Below, piece after piece: positions 34,002 to 45,278 of a stretch of DNA of 57,129 bases; position 1 is the first letter of the stretch; each line of letters starts with the position of its first letter. The translations under genes and the position numbers were made by a program. Source of the DNA: Porogramme epimiltina (lineage: Eukaryota; Basidiomycota; Agaricomycetes; Polyporales; Polyporaceae); assembly GCA_900155495.1 (NCBI GenBank), contig FTLJ01000268.1, forward strand, positions 1 to 57,129, written 5' to 3'. The notes beneath the pieces are model-generated. The model did no database searches. It was not told the DNA's origin and saw nothing but the letters and a program-made list of their open reading frames with translations.

Positions 34002-35825
34002 TCGTTCGGGGGGCTCCCACATCGCAGTGAAGGACTTCGTGTATAACAGTACTCAACGGACTCACGGACTGTCTCATGTATCATGTAGCATACATACCCC
34101 TCGAGGGAGCTTTCAACAAGCTCGCTCCGAGCTTTCAACAGCTCACCCAGCCTTGAATCTCAGTGCCTCTGCCCTTGCATTACGAGGTCGGATCGAGCAC
34201 GGCTGCCATATGGGGTTTCCGCCGATGGGGAGAGGTCGCCGCGTGGGAGGTTCCCGGGATCGCGTCCGAGGGTTGAGCGTCCGAGTTCCGGTTTCGCAAC
34301 CTCCCGCGTCCGATCGCGGGGTGATGTCGGACACAAGAAGAGCTAAGGCGACGTTGATAAATGACGCCGTGTTGGAAGAACGGAGTCTAGAAAAAATTCT
34401 GCGGGGAGGAAGAGAAGTCAGGGACTGTGACATCCCGGCGGCAATGACTTATCGTAGAAAAATACCCACCCATTCCGGAACCCTTATACAAACTCGTGGG
34501 CATGCCTCACTCTCGGGTAGAGCTTCCCGCCCTTTTAGAGCCGTCCCGGGCCAGATTCCTCCAGGGTCCTATAGACCTGCGGGTTGTGCTAGCCAGCTAT
34601 CTCGTCGGCTCCACGCCGGACCTTCGATGTTCAATTTTCATCCACGCGGCGTACGATTAGAACCGCAACCGAGCCTTGCGGCACTACCCATACCGCAGAC
34701 CGGTCACCCGCGGTCGTCACTACCGCGCCGGTCACGGCGGTCTGGGCGGCGCGACAACAGGCACCAAGCGGATTGCCGGAGTGGAATGGGACGAGCGGAT
34801 GTACCGGTAGGCGTGCTTGTCACAGCGCCCGCGATCTGTCATGAATTTTTATGAGTACTCATGGATGTACGTGCTTTGAGTTGAGCAGTACTTTACAGTA
34901 GTTGCTGGGCTGCAGCATCACGAGAGTGCGCGGCAATGCGCAGTACGTACGCCACATTTGCTTGGCAGGCGAAGTTAATGCTCAAGAACGCACGTCCGGC
35001 GTGCCACTAGCTGTCACTAGCCATCCGTGCGGACGATGTACTATACGTCATTACTAGGTACATATTAGAAGAAGTGTCCGGGATCAAATTGTAGTACTTC
35101 CTCTATGATTAGCTTGAATACATGGCCAACTAGCACAAAACACGCGTGAGGTCGGTCTTCATTGCCCTGGAGAATCCTAGAGGGCCGAGAGGGCCAAATG
35201 TTTCTTCTGCCACATCGATTGTGGCGGCACTGCCGGACCGCGACTGTGAGCGTACGAGGGTGGGTTCTAGACCCCAACCGAACAGCGGGAGATGTTGGGA
35301 CCTCGCTGGACTACTGCGGGGGATAGATGAGGTGAGGTGCTCCTCGTGGTTAAAGGCCGATCGGAGAGGGAGTCGAGTCACAACAAAAGACATCGTGGTG
35401 GTATTGCGTCACGGGCACAGCGATGCACGGAAGAATGCGAAGAAGGAGGGTTACCGCTTCTCCTATTCTGTGCAACTGGAGTGACAGCTGGCACAAACAT
35501 GATTGGTTGCCGAGTGCGGCCATCTCAAAACTGCTCCGGGGATCTCCGAAAGGGACTTTTCTCCCTATGGGCTCCCGTGGGACCCGCGGAGCCGCCCGTG
35601 TTTCCTGCTTGGCGGTGCCTGCAGAAAAGATGGAAAATAATCGTGATTCAAGCACAAGAAGAGCAAGGTCAGGGCCCGGTTGCTATCATCTGCTTTTGTC
35701 CACGCGCAGGATTCACGGGCGAGGGCTAAGCGCTAAGCCATCACCATGAGTCTAGACCACAATGACGCAGAGGTTACCGAATTCAGCGGGTTCAGAGAGC
35801 CCCGGTCGGGGGATATATGAGGCGG
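34002..35825. other. Intergenic region, no feature seen
   Basis: A frame of 275 codons at 34027-34854 has no motif and no splice partner and is treated as chance. A short inverted repeat, GGGAGGTT at 34245 and AACCTCCC at 34298, is noted but not called. No RNA gene is seen. Confidence 0.45.
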
Positions 35826-35842
35826 GTTTTCGGACTTTATTC
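35826..35842 (+). repeat. Left terminal inverted repeat
   Basis: It pairs with 36452-36468, 16 of 17 bases. Confidence 0.7.
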
Positions 35843-35885
35843 CCTCGTTTTACCTGATTCATCCACTTTCATTCACATTCACACG

Positions 35886-35901
35886 TGATCACGCGTGATC
35901 A
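35886..35901. repeat. 16-bp palindrome, left copy
   Basis: TGATCACGCGTGATCA, self-complementary, repeated exactly at 36416-36431. It could be a protein-binding site of the mobilising transposase; that is inference. Confidence 0.75.
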
Positions 35902-35910
35902 TGCATTTTC

Positions 35911-35940
35911 ATCCATGTTCATCCATGTTCATCCATGTTC
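35911..35940 (+). repeat. Three exact 10-bp tandem repeats in the left arm
   Basis: ATCCATGTTC three times without a mismatch. A related but inverted family, GCGAGTGAAA, lies at 36381-36410. Confidence 0.85.
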
Positions 35941-36415
35941 ATTAGTTGTTCGTTAGAAATATGATCCATTCATCGACTTTCACAAGGTTTCATCCACAGA
36001 GTAGGCAGTATGGCTTAGTCATATGATCACTCATGATCATTCGTGTTCATTGATGTTCATTGAATTCCATTTAGGGACGCTTAGGCGCCCTCCCTGATTG
36101 ACGGCGTTGTGATCACTCGTGTTCATTCACAATCATCCATTACGACTGAATGAAAGCGGATGAAAATGGATGGTTGAAAACACGAGGGGAATGTGATCAA
36201 GTGATCACGGATGATCGTGAATGATTGTATGTGAATGTGTGTAGACCCGTGTATTCGAGCGCCTTAGTAGGTATGGATGAATGCGAGTGAAACACAGACA
36301 ACACGGATAAGCAGCGTCAAGCCTCAACTGATGTGTTATAACGAGTGAAAGTGGATGATATCTGGTGACTGTCGATGAAAGCGAGTGAAAGCGAGTGAAA
36401 GTGAGTGATCATGAG

Positions 36416-36431
36416 TGATCACGCGTGATCA
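36416..36431. repeat. 16-bp palindrome, right copy
   Basis: Exact second copy of the palindrome at 35886-35901. Confidence 0.75.
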
Positions 36432-36451
36432 TTGATGATGAGAACACTTAT

Positions 36452-36468
36452 GAATAAAGTCCGATAAC
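36452..36468 (-). repeat. Right terminal inverted repeat
   Basis: It pairs with 35826-35842. Confidence 0.7.
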
Positions 36469-36868
36469 TACCGTCATAGGGATAGCTGTGGAAGGCTGTG
36501 TTACGACCCCATGTCGCCGCAACTTGAATTTGAAAAACGGGGTCAAGTTGAATGTGGGGGAATCTAGAACCGAGATAACCGGACGGGCGCCAGGTGGAGG
36601 TATCATTTCTGGTGGTCGTTTCGGGCGACCATCGGCCGAAAACGAGTACACCTTTGCCGAAGAAGGCAACCATGATACACGAAGATCTCGGAGCCCAAGC
36701 AGGCTGGCAGGGGCTAACAGGGGTTCACTACTGCGAATCTCCGCGGGCCCCGCCGAGGCTTCAAACCATAAAACCCCTTCGTCGCCTGGACCCGACCTTT
36801 CCCGTCATGTACATTTCCCCTGTTTACGCTCTTTTCCATCGTCATTCCCTCCTCAGCTCTTCAGCTCC

Positions 36869-38909
36869 ATGGCCACAAAACCCTCATCCCAAGATTCACG
36901 TCGTGTTTCCCTCGACGGCAACGCTTCTGCCTCTGCGTCGGTCGTAGATATCGACCCCCGACCTGTCAAATCCGAAGGTGCCTTTCGATTCTGCCCCACA
37001 GTTTTTACTGGACTAACCTTATCTTCCTGGACCCCGCGAAAGCTACCAAGCCCTACAGCGTTTATACGTCAAGGGAGAAATGGTTTATCGTCGCAGTCAC
37101 AGGATTTGCCGCAGTTTTCAGGTGAGGTTTAAAGAGTGGCATTCAGTATATTCTATCAACTAACGCACGTCTCGCTTGAAGCCCCCTAACGACAAACATT
37201 TACCTTCCAGCGATCCCCACCATAGCTGCGGCTTTCCACAAGTCTACGGAGCTCATTAACCTCACCGTCACGGTCTACATGGTGGTTCAGGGAGTGTGTA
37301 AGACTATCCGGTTTACCTCGCATCAACATCGCGCACCGACTGACACGACTGTTTTTTCTAGCCCCTATGTTCTGGGGGACACTTTCCGACCGCTGGGGCC
37401 GACGGCCCATGTTCATCAGCTGCATGGTCGTTCTCGCCTTAGCCTGCGTCGGGCTCGCCCTCATCCCCACCAACGCTTACTGGCTTCTCATGCTCCTTCG
37501 GTGCTTGCAAGCCGCTGGATCAGCGAGCACTATCGCGCTTGGTGAGCCCAGTCCGGTTCTCGTTGACGTCCCCTTGTTAAAGTGAGACATCTCAGGCGCC
37601 GGTGTCATCTCGGATATAGCTGCTCCGTCTGAACGCGGCACTTTCTTCGGTGTATGGAACATTGGACCCATGGTCGGTCCCTCTTTGGGGCCCGTCCTCG
37701 GTGGTGTGCTCGCGGACAAGCTCGGTTGGAGGTATGTCTGGCATGCGCACACTTTGAAAACTTCTAGTGTTGACAGAATGCCCCCAGGTCCATCTTTTGG
37801 TTCCTCGTAATCTCGGCCGGTGTATGCGCCCTTGTAATGATCCTGTGAGTTCGTTTTTCTTCCCGCATAGCTCTCGAAGCTGACGGAGGCCCAAGTCTTT
37901 TGCCGGAAACCCTTCGAGCCCTGGTTGGAGACGGGAGTGTCCCTCCTCCCAAAGGCTACCAGCCGGTCATCCCGATCATTGGCCGTACCGCTGGAGACCC
38001 GGACTACACCACAAGGCCCCCGCCTCGCGGATTCGCAAACCCGTTCCGTCTCTTCCTCTACCCCGACGTGACGCTCGCCCTCTTCTACAACGCGCTCATC
38101 TACTCCGAGTTCTACGCCGTGACCGCCACGATCTCCATCCTCTTCCAGAGCGCGTACCCGTCCCTGTCCGAGACCGCGATCGGGCTCTGCTTCCTCGCAA
38201 TTGGCGGTGGGATGATGATCGGCGGCGTCGTCAACGGCAAGGTCCTCGACTACGAGTACCGCCGCATCCAACGCAGCATGGTCGCGCGCGCCGAGGCGGA
38301 CCCCGAGGGGCCCATGCGCCCCGAGGATGTCACGAAGGAGGAGAACTTCCCGATTGAGCTGGCGCGCCTGCGCCTTATGCCCCTCTTCGTCGGCCTCTTC
38401 GCGGCTTCGTGCATCGGGTACGGCTGGTGTTTGGAGGCCGACGTGTCCCTCGCTGGCCCGCTAGTCCTCCAGGTGATCAGTAAGTACATCCTACAACACA
38501 CTCCTTGCATTTTGGGGGAGCTCATGTGGATGCCACAGTCGGATGGTCGTGCATGTCGATCCTGAACTGCGCTCAAACGCTCATTGTCGACCTCGCGCCC
38601 GGGCAAGGCTCCGCGATCACAGCATGCGTAAGTCTCGCTGTCTCCTTACCCATTTCCGTTGACTGCCCTCTAAATTGCGTCGGGTCTCTGCAGAACAATC
38701 TCGTCCGATGCTCCCTCGGCGCTCTCTTCGTCTCCGTCATACAAATCATTCTTAACCGATTACACCCCGGGTGGACGTACGTCCTCATCACCGGCATCTG
38801 TATCGCGTTCTTCCCCGTGCAGTTCGTCTTACTCCGTTACGGGCCCGTGTGGAGGGCGAAGCGGCGGGCCCAGCGGCAAGCCGTAGAGGCTCCCTCCGCC
38901 AAGCTGTGA
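36869..38909 (+). CDS. MFS transporter, DHA1 drug:H+ antiporter type
   Basis: Nine exons, 36869-36977, 37043-37121, 37182-37297, 37362-37541, 37596-37731, 37788-37844, 37896-38479, 38539-38627 and 38694-38909, give 521 residues. Introns 1 and 6 have clear branch sites (ACTAAC, CTGAC) that choose their acceptors. The cytosolic N-terminus is Ser-rich, followed by TKPYSVYTSREKWFIVAVTGF (TM1), NIYLPAIPTI and VTVYMVVQG (TM2). MFS motif A is GTLSDRWGRRPMF and motif C is VGPSLGPVLGGVL. A long central loop (after LPETLRALVGDGSVP) carries PVIPIIGRTAGDPD. The set matches yeast Aqr1/Qdr-type transporters, plasma membrane pumps of drugs and weak acids. Only the family is certain; the substrate is not. 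The gene starts 400 bases from the palindromic element. Confidence 0.92.
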
Positions 38910-38965
38910 AGGACGATTTGACTCGGACCTGGACTCGCTCGGACTACTCTAGCGATACCCTGCCT

Positions 38966-39180
38966 ACCGTTATACCGACGTTTCTTCAACAGAGCGTTTC
39001 CTAATTTCTGTCTTGCTATGTCACGACTCACGGACCTCCATAGAGATATCATACGTACTGTATACCGACGCTTCTTCAACAGGGTGTTTCCTAATTACTG
39101 CTCACGATGTCACGGACTTCTATAGATGCCATACCTACTGTAATACCAACGCTTCTTCAACAGGGCGTTGCCTAATTCCT
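38966..39180. repeat. Three 81-90 bp tandem repeats downstream of the MFS gene
   Basis: The block ATACCGACGYTTCTTCAACAG, then GGGYGTTTCCTAATT, recurs at 38971, 39061 and 39142. Between them are CACGGACCTCCATAGA / CACGGACTTCTATAGA type segments. The unit is imperfect, with periods 90 and 81. It lies in the 3' flank of the MFS gene. Confidence 0.75.
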
Positions 39181-39498
39181 GTCTTCTAATGCTCCGTGTA
39201 GTATGTAGATTCGACCGAGTGGACTTTCGTCTCAAGAGCATGTGCAATAGGATGCAACTCGCAGTTGACTACAATCTTTGGTGGAACGATTCAGGCGACA
39301 ACTCTCCGTCTGAATCCGGCATATTGAAAGTTGACAATGGACTTTCTTACATATGTTACGCCCAAACTGTAATGTCACGCCACTAGTTGAACTTTCCGTC
39401 CCTGCAGCATCATTAGACAACCCGAGTCTCATTTCCTACATCAGGCATTCGTACGACATTTAGGTGAATTATTAATACCACTCAGTGCTATCCCGGGC
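39181..39498. other. Intergenic region, no feature seen
   Basis: Shared 3' side of the MFS gene and the BTB gene, which converge here. Apart from the tandem repeats just upstream, nothing is seen. Confidence 0.5.
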
Positions 39499-40470
39499 CT
39501 AATAGCTAACCTCGGTGCAATCCTCGTTTAGCTCGTCGTTGAAAACCCGACGAATAATGGTCGAAAAATCATGGTATTCCCGGTACACGAATCTGGTCGG
39601 ACCGCCTGGCACGGTCACGCTCTCCCTAACCTCTGCCATTCTGATAATTGTTGATATCCCGAGTATGGTAACTTCATGGAGCTGTAACGGAGTTTTGCGA
39701 CGCGCAAGGGCGTGCAGCCCAGGAAAAAGCCACTGGGGGACTTCGTATTTCCTCGAAAGCACAACGCGTTGCACGGGGTCCTCGTCTTTCAGCAAAGGTG
39801 TCATCATTTCGATTGTGGTGTGTCGGAGGCGTGTAAAACACCACATAGTCGAGAGTTTGAGGACTGAGGTCCATTCGGTGAAGTTGAGATCAGTCTTCTC
39901 CGTGTCGTTTGGACCATAGTGCCTATGTGTTATGTATAGCAAACGATCTGGTGAGGCAAGCCAAACGCAACCGGGCGTTCTAGCGTGATTCACTTACGGT
40001 CTAAACATCGCCCGTAGAAGCGTACGGAACTCGTCCGTCTCGATGCCCTCTAGCACCAGCGGGTGCTCATCGGACGTGCCTTCAGCTGCTTTATTACTGT
40101 CAGCCTTGCCAGGTAAAGTGAACATGTCCTTGAAAGTCTCAGAGTCGTCCTCGAACTTCCTCCTCGGAACTTTGAAAAGGGTGTTTCCAACCTGTATGAG
40201 CATCCCCAGAAATGCCAATCAAGACGGAATATACGCTTGGATTCAGTTTTGCCGTATCTATCCCAGCTAACTTTGATTACATACCTTGAAAACTACCTGA
40301 TCAGGATAGAAGGCCGGATCTCTGACTACAGCGCCTTGATCCGAGTCCTTGGGAAATTTCCCCTGGGGGACTGGTGCACTAGGGTCAATCTCAGTGTTAG
40401 ATTCACATGATGCCAACGCCGCCAAGGCGCACCGATCTGGGGGCGGTAGTGGAAGAAAGGATGTAGGCAT
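39499..40470 (-). CDS. BTB/POZ domain protein
   Basis: Three exons, 40470-40285, 40191-39998 and 39922-39499, give 267 residues. After a 50-residue acidic and Ser-rich lead the BTB fold begins at DPAFYPDQVVFKVGNTLFKVPRRKFEDDSETFKDMF, where the first intron falls within the domain in phase 0. HPLVLEGIETDEFRTLLRAMFRP and EWTSVLKLSTMWCFTRLRHTTIEMM complete the BTB-plus-helix pattern typical of the large Agaricomycete BTB families. The rest is helical with no Kelch, MATH or NPH3 domain. Such proteins bind Cullin-3 or dimerise; the partner here is unknown. The gene runs on the same strand as the F-box gene behind it. Confidence 0.9.
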
Positions 40471-40990
40471 CGAAGTGGTGTGAATGGAAAGTGAGGGAGA
40501 GGTCAGTGGGTGAATGGGTGCCCCTAAATACTGTCCGCAACTTCCTTGCCGCAGCTAGTTGCTCAAGAGTGCTACGGCAACTAGCACTACCCATGACCTT
40601 TGATTTCACAGGATCAGGGGTTTCCTGCAGCAGCGGTGTGCTGCTCCATGCTCTAGCCTGACCGCCTCGGAGAGAAGCCGGTAAGCACTCAGCACCCTCG
40701 TCAGCTGAGGCTGCAGCATAAACCTGCAACGCCTACGAAAGACGCACACCCACGACGTGAGTCAAGGTAAGCGAGACGTGACAATATCCACTTACCACCC
40801 TTTCCCGGGTAAACTCCCCAGCAGAGTTCCGACTGAGATCGCCTAGTCTTTGAATCATGCGGAGTGACGGGGACTTGGTGATTCTTGAGTCGAGACTGTC
40901 CTTCTGCCTTGACGTCTTCATTCAGGATGTCACTCCCAGGCAAAATCTGAAAAGACGAAGCGACACATATGCTATAGCACCCAGGAGGCC
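40471..40990. other. Intergenic region, no feature seen
   Basis: Promoter side of the BTB gene and 3' side of the next minus-strand gene. A frame at 40701-40943 has no motif. Confidence 0.5.
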
Positions 40991-43195
40991 CTACAACGAC
41001 GACATCGTGTTCGCGAGCATGCTCTCAAACTCGTCCAACAGGAGCTGTCCATTGAAGCCCGAGAACCTAGCGTCAGAGCGTCGAGCACGGCGGCTTACAG
41101 TACTGCGTATGGGAGACCCAGGCTCCGAGCCGCCGCCGCCCGAGACCTCGTCATCGTCATCGTCTTCGTCACCTTCGCCGTCTTCGTCCGCCCCGTCCTC
41201 GTCGAACAGAAAGTCGGCCTGTTGACTCTCGCTGAACATGTCCAGCAGGGTCCGCGGGGGGTCGAGCGCGCCGCCCCCTCCGCCGTCGTCGTCCGACTCG
41301 GAGTCCTCCCACCGCGGTGCGTCCTCCTCCCAGAACGCGTCCTCGAGCGCGCCGTCCGACGTGCCGCCGTCGGGTTCCCACTCGGGGTCGTCTTCTTCGC
41401 CTTCGCCTGCACCTTCGCCGTGGTCTTCGTCTTCGTCGTCGTCGCTCCGATGGCTCCCGCCGCTGCTGCCGGAGGGGACGGGCTCGAAGACGCGACGGTC
41501 GATGACGGACCGCTGGCGCCTCGGCGCGCGCTGCCCGATCCCAGGGCTCTCGAGGCGCACCGCCCACGACAGCTGCGTGACGCGCAGCCCGCCCGGGAGG
41601 ACCCACTCCCTCCCCTCCTCCTCCTCCTCCCCCTCCCCTTCCCCCTCGCAGTAGTCGTCATCGAGGTCGGCGTCTTCCCTGTCATTATCCAGTAAGGGAT
41701 CGCACGCCTCTGTGATCGCGTCCTCCGCCTCGGTCGTGAGCCGCGCCCGGTCCGGCAGCGCGCGCACGCGCCGCAGGGCGGGGAGCCCCTGCGCGCGCAG
41801 GTGCGCCGTCAGGGCGTCCGCGTGCGCGCGTGAGGGCAGCGCGAGCCCGTACACGTCCAGCACGCGGAGCGTCGGCGACGCGACGCGCCCGGCGCCGGGG
41901 CTCGGGGGGACAGCACCAGCAGGAGGCGGCGAGGGGAGGGGCACGCCGGGCTCGAGCGCCGCCACCGCGGTGTGGGGCGCCAAAAAGTCGCACGCGGCGG
42001 CGGGGAGCGCGAGGTGCGCGAGCGCGGGGCAGAGCGCGCCGAGGCGGCGGAGGTCGCGGGCGGGCGCGGGGAGCGCGGGGAGGTGGAGCGCGCGCAGGCG
42101 GCGGCCGAACGCGTGGAGGACGGCGGCGGGGAAGAAGGGCGTGGGGAGGCGGAGGCGCGCGAGCGCGGGGAGCGACCACGCGCGGCAGACGTACTCGTGC
42201 CAGAACGTCGCGTCGTGGACGTCGATCGCGAGGTCCGCGAGGTGCGGGAGCACGAGCGGGTCGGTGGGGAAGGGCGCGTGCATGTCGAGGTGCGGGCCGG
42301 CGAGCCTGAGCGTCGTGAGCGAGGTCTGGAGGGAGAGGTAGTGGTGCAGCTGGGGGATCCATGGGCGGAAGGGGGGCTCGTTTAGGAAGGCGAGGTCGAG
42401 CGTGCGCAGACCGGAAAGGCAGCGTGCCTCGATGGCGTAGTGAACGCCGACGGGGCCGGTCGGATCGAGGAACCATGCACCTGGGATGTTGGACCAAGCC
42501 GTCTCGCCGAAGGCGCCGTGGGGAATCATCCATTGTTCCAGGTCCGGGTTCATGGGAAAGAAAGACAAGTGCGTGCGCACGACGAGGGCCTCCAGGGACG
42601 CGCACTGCTCCAAGATGAAACCAAGGTCGCCGCAAATGGCGTCCGCGCACGCGCGCAGGATGAGACACTCGTGCAGTTGAATGCGCTTGATGTGTCTGTG
42701 CAGGCCTGTTACTCTATTTTGAGACTCTAGGTTGACAGAAAGGGCGACCGTGCGAGCAAGAGCGGGAATTTGGCCCATGCGCCGGATGACGACATGGGTA
42801 TACAGGCTTTCGGTGGCTGGGCCGTGCCACGCCTTACATACGAGCGCAGAAGCCTTGAGCGCTCGGATGGCGACCATCCAGGGGCTCCGGGGCCCGGCTC
42901 GCACGGAGACATCGAATGGCTGGCGAGGGGTCAACAGGTCGCTGAAAATGCGAAGTAGAATTTCTGGCGGAAACTAGAGAGAGAGATATGAATGAGCGGT
43001 GATGAAAGCGCAGCGGGGATAGAAGCGAGGTGACTTTACCATGCTCTGAGACTCATCCGGCTCGTGCAGCCTCGGAAGACGCCGGATCTCATGGTCCTGT
43101 GGAGCCTCTTGATCGGATTTATGAGCGGCTTTGGACTGCTTGTCCTTGGAAAACTTCTTGGAGAGCCAGCACCTGAACCTGGAGAGCAGGCCCAT
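40991..43195 (-). CDS. F-box/LRR protein with acidic C-terminal tail
   Basis: Two exons, 43195-43040 and 42973-40991, give 712 residues. A basic lead (MGLLSRFRCWLSKKFSKDKQ) precedes the F-box FPPEILLRIFSDLL at residues 53-66, with LKASALVCKAWHGPATESLYTHVVIRR as its second half. Leucine-rich segments follow: ASLEALVVRTHL, LSGLRTLDLAFL, TSLTTLRLAGPHLD, LPHLADLAIDVHD, LPALARLRLPTP, LRALHLPALPAP and PTLRVLDVYGLAL. From about residue 470 the chain turns extremely acidic (DREDADLDDDYCEGEGEGEEEEEG and several later blocks), with Ser patches. The tail is about 240 residues. SCF adaptor function is inferred. A low-complexity tail like this is uncommon in the other F-box genes of this window. Confidence 0.86.
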
Positions 43196-43698
43196 GGACA
43201 GCGTCTGTGGCGGCCGCGGTGGGCGCGGTAGTGGTCGAGTACATGAGGCAGGGCAGCGCCGGCCGACGTACGTCGTTCTCAAGTAGCGGATAGTAGTGGG
43301 ATAGTTGGGCGATGGTGGGAGAGTCCAACCCTGCCAGGGCCCTGCCTGCCACTACGCCCGCACGTGACTGCAGCCCACGCGGTCCACCTTCGATTCGCCG
43401 CCCAGAATGCGACTAGAACGCCACACGTCTGCTAGAAGAACGCACAAAGTCCTCCCGCGTCGTGCTTGTGGTCTGGGGAAAGCGCTCTTTGATATTGATA
43501 CAGTATGGTGACATAGCGATACAAAGGTGATAATGATACGCAACGAGGGACTGGAGAACGGGTGCCGCCCTGCGACGGAACGAGTGTCGAGACAAAAAGG
43601 ATAGAGGGAAGGGGTGTGGTGGGTCCGAGAGTTTCGGGGACGTTCTTCGATGACATACGAATGCCGCGATAGAGAGGTCGGGTGCAGTAGAACTGCCC
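43196..43698. other. Intergenic region, no feature seen
   Basis: 5' flank of the F-box gene (minus) and 3' flank of the PPxY gene (minus). No RNA gene or repeat is seen. Confidence 0.5.
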
Positions 43699-44369
43699 TC
43701 ATGATCGCATGACGAGGAGCGCGGTGACAATGACCGCAGCGACGAACAGGGAGAAGACGACGAGCGCGTACAGGCAACGCTTCGCCCACTTGATCTCCGT
43801 CCGCCGCATCGACTCGATGAGCTCTTGCCGCTCGACCTCCGGCTTCGAAGACTCCCAGTCTTCGGGCGCGCGGAGGGGGGACAAGAGGATGAAGGCTCCT
43901 GCAACCCAAAAGAGTGGGAACACTAAGAGGACAATAAGTCAGAATCGGAATATAACCTATGGCGACGCTCGGAATACTCACAAAAGCCAAATTTGAAGAG
44001 GTACATAGCCAGCGTGGGCTGGCCGGACACCTGCGTGTATGCAGGGGGCTCGAGGGAATCCTCGTAAGATGGGGGAAGGGCCTCTGGCTCGACCAGGGTA
44101 GCTTGACGGGATTCGTCATGTCTGCTATCCCGGGTGCCGGCGAGGCTGAGGGAGGTGCGCGAACGCGTGTGGGAGACACCAAAGAAGGTGTCGACGGGGT
44201 CGACCGGATCCTCGGAGGAGCGGCGGGTGCGCGAAGCATTGGTGCGGGCGGGCGAGGGTGCCGCGATGGGAGTTTGGGCCTCAAGGTCGCGTTCGGGGGT
44301 GGTGGGGCGGTCGAAGAGACCGAAGATGGTGGGGCGCGAAGTAGAGGAGGAGGCAGTGGAGGAAGGCAT
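43699..44369 (-). CDS. Two-TM protein with PPxY motifs
   Basis: Exons 44369-43982 and 43922-43699 give 203 residues. A Ser/Thr/Arg-rich N-terminus of about 95 residues leads to two PPxY motifs, PPSY at 99-102 and PPAY at 108-111. These are the ligands of WW domains such as those of the Rsp5/Nedd4 ubiquitin ligases. Two hydrophobic segments follow at 129-146 (FPLFWVAGAFILLSPL) and 178-201 (YALVVFSLFVAAVIVTALLV), separated by a charged loop with RQELIESMRRTEIKWAKRC. Short cytosolic ends are predicted. Membrane-anchored PPxY proteins in yeast are adaptors that bring Rsp5 to cargo; this role is inferred. I do not recognise a named family. The start at 44369 is preferred because upstream in-frame Met codons would add a low-quality extension. 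Confidence 0.72.
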
Positions 44370-45278
44370 CGCAAGATAGCTGGCGAAGGCGGGGGTAGCT
44401 CTGCTAGGAGAGGTCTTGAGAAGGCTTGATGTCGAGGACTGCGGTGAGCAGAAGTGAGGAAGCCATCGGGGCGACGGCGGCGGATATATAGACGGGGGGA
44501 GGGAAGGAAGCGAAGAGCAATCCGAGATGCAATTGGAGGCAATCGAGCAACGCCCGACGCGCGCCCACACGCCCCGCCCTCTGTGGGCGCCCCTCCCGCT
44601 CTCCCAGTAAATACAGCCAAACAACCGCCCACCTCGTTGCCACGTACGAGACCTGCCTTCTATAGCAACTCTCTCGCGCTCATCTCCAACGACGAGCTTC
44701 CTCCGGCCTGCAATTCTTTCGACGACGAGCACTCGACGATTGAAGGCGCCGGGGACACAGAAACGTGCTGTGATGCACCTGGACGCATGGTGCACCGCAT
44801 GACCGTGCTAACAAGACCTCGGCAAGCCGCCGCTCACTAGCAAGCTTACACAGCTTTCGCGGAAGCAACTAGAAACTAGACTTAGGCCGGGCGATCCTCA
44901 TTTCGGGCAAGTCCAGGACGCACAAACTCAGCAAACTCAGTCACTCTAGCACAAGACTGGATGAACATGAAATTACGCCTAGCTAGTCATAATTGTGCCC
45001 CCAGCTCGACACCAGGAACATGTGCAGATTAGATCAAATATAGTCCTACACTGCGGCCGCTACTGTATCCATCCAAACCACTAGAAACATGAGTGTACGA
45101 TAGCGCGATAGCACGATAAAATCAGATCGTAGTAGTATCGAGAGCAAAAGAGATCAGGGGAACCATACTGTCACGGGGCGAGCGGAAGCCCAACTCGCCC
45201 GCATTCCGAACATAGTCAAGATCGCCCACCATGCGCGGGACCGAGGCTCGAGGAAGGGGGAGGGGGACAATGGGGAGA
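44370..45278. other. Intergenic region, no feature seen
   Basis: Promoter side of the PPxY gene and 3' side of the monooxygenase. No open frame with motif or splice pattern was found. Confidence 0.5.

Larger units (their letters stand above)
35812..36480. mobile_element. Palindromic, non-autonomous transposon-like element
   Basis: The ends are imperfect inverted repeats. The left GTTTTCGGACTTTATTC at 35826-35842 matches the reverse complement of GAATAAAGTCCGATAAC at 36452-36468 at 16 of 17 bases. Similarity continues outward as TATGA-GGCGG against TATGACGGTA. Inside each end lies the same perfect 16-bp palindrome TGATCACGCGTGATCA, at 35886-35901 and 36416-36431. The left arm is full of TTCATCCA-type motifs, including three exact 10-bp repeats at 35911-35940. 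The right arm has the opposite strand (TGGATGAA, GTGAAAGCGA), the switch lying near 36140. There is no open reading frame. This layout is that of a MITE with subterminal repeats, or of a fold-back element. A target-site duplication could not be identified with confidence. Confidence 0.6.

Noticed and set aside
34245..34305. GGGAGGTT / AACCTCCC inverted repeat
   Set aside because: Eight bases, 45 apart, no conserved loop; compatible with chance.
34027..34854. 275-codon plus-strand frame
   Set aside because: No motif and no splice partner. A short inverted repeat inside it looks accidental.
35911..35940. CRISPR-like short repeat array
   Set aside because: Repeats are only 10 bp, head-to-tail without spacers, in a eukaryote; they are part of the palindromic element.
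41222..42730. Long plus-strand frames opposite the acidic-tail F-box gene
   Set aside because: Antisense readings of the acidic tail and LRR exon; no motif.
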